Source: Acidihalobacter prosperus (GTDB taxonomy: Bacteria > Pseudomonadota > Gammaproteobacteria > DSM-5130 > Acidihalobacteraceae). Taken from it: a DNA stretch of 64,000 bases. The position numbers and the translations under genes are program-made. The DNA lies in the NCBI RefSeq assembly GCF_000754095.2, contig NZ_JQSG02000002.1, forward strand, positions 124,001-188,000, read 5' to 3'. Positions 63,769 to 64,000 of this stretch are shown piece by piece. The first letter of the stretch is position 1. Each line of letters starts with the position of its first letter. The notes under the pieces are model-generated. The model ran no database searches. It saw nothing but the letters and a program-made list of their open reading frames with translations, and had not been told where the DNA came from.

Positions 63769-64000
63769 TCAAAAAGGCATCCCACCGCCGGGAATACGCC
63801 CCTTCATCGCACGCATCATCTTCGCCATGCCGCCTCCCTTCGAGAACTTTTTCATCGCCTTGCGCATCTGCAGATGCTGTTTGAGCAAACGATTCACGTC
63901 CTGCACCTCGGTGCCCGAACCGCCTGCAATACGGCGCTTGCGCGAACCCTTGATGATGTCGGGGAAACGGCGCTCCTCCAGGGTCATCGAATCGATGATG
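63769..64000 (-). CDS. ffh: Signal recognition particle protein Ffh (C-terminal end only)
   Basis: Only the last 76 or so codons are in the window; the start lies beyond position 64000. Visible is the M-domain end: [39 protein letters not shown] and the methionine/glycine-rich [19 protein letters not shown]. It binds signal peptides and 4.5S RNA. Its position upstream of rpsP is conserved in gammaproteobacteria. Confidence 0.95.
   Translation of the reverse strand, partial: IIDSMTLEERRFPDIIKGSRKRRIAGGSGTEVQDVNRLLKQHLQMRKAMKKFSKGGGMAKMMRAMKGRIPGGGMPF

Overview
The window is a gene-dense stretch of a high-GC (GC not computed; mid-60s % by eye) Gram-negative chromosome. The gene content is that of a motile gammaproteobacterium: a two-domain FlgJ muramidase, TamA/TamB outer-membrane machinery, SlyX, Rep helicase, PurT, PcnB, Hsp15 and an rpsP-rimM-trmD-rplS operon next to ffh. 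A periplasmic DsrE-family protein and a monoheme cytochrome c resembling one domain of thiosulfate dehydrogenase suggest a sulfur-oxidising Chromatiales/Ectothiorhodospiraceae-type organism (Acidihalobacter-like is my guess). That is inference; the genus cannot be read from the window. I see no insertion sequence, prophage, CRISPR array or rRNA.

Layout. 1-7136 (minus): flagellar rod/hook/ring operon flgBCDEFGHIJ, with flgJ running off the left edge and a good sigma-54 promoter upstream of flgB. 7341-14960: a SAM methyltransferase, a lytic transglycosylase, a DsrE protein (minus), a small unknown gene, rep, murI, a YdcH-type protein and an FMN reductase whose C-terminus is out of frame. 14980-16643 (minus): slyX, an SPFH membrane protein and NfeD. 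16811-18810: an MtfA-like metallopeptidase coupled to a hydrolase/OsmC fusion. 18807-20356 (minus): an ABM-fold protein and purT. 20492-23866: a methyltransferase, an unknown gene and an ABC exporter in one operon. 24014-29178: tamA-tamB.

29184-38160 (minus) is a complete chemotaxis operon: receptor-like MCP, cheY, STAS protein, cheA, MCP, cheW, cheR, cheD, cheB. The most interesting observation in the window is inside CheA. Between its P2-like region and its dimerisation domain lie two consecutive 24-residue motifs of the RLGxxL...Q type that define the cyclic-di-GMP-binding MshEN fold. This suggests, but does not prove, direct second-messenger control of the chemotaxis kinase. A GGDEF protein with an intact active site and I-site is encoded at 54937-56109.

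38514-42641 (minus): panC, panB, a deoxynucleoside kinase, folK and pcnB, followed by a divergent tRNA-Glu(CUC). 43080-50738: cytochrome c, Hsp15, a GST, a YcgN protein, a Kdo-transferase-like half protein coupled to a HugZ-like protein, a Sel1 protein, and an envelope-type cluster (glycosyltransferase, deacetylase-like protein, flippase-like membrane protein). 50766-56615: a TetR regulator, nicotinate phosphoribosyltransferase, htpG with a near-consensus sigma-32 promoter, the diguanylate cyclase and a DNA-repair methyltransferase. 56686-59757: a TRAP transporter closed by a strong bidirectional terminator. 59840-64000 (minus): a large periplasmic repeat-like protein, then rplS, trmD, rimM, rpsP and the 3' end of ffh.
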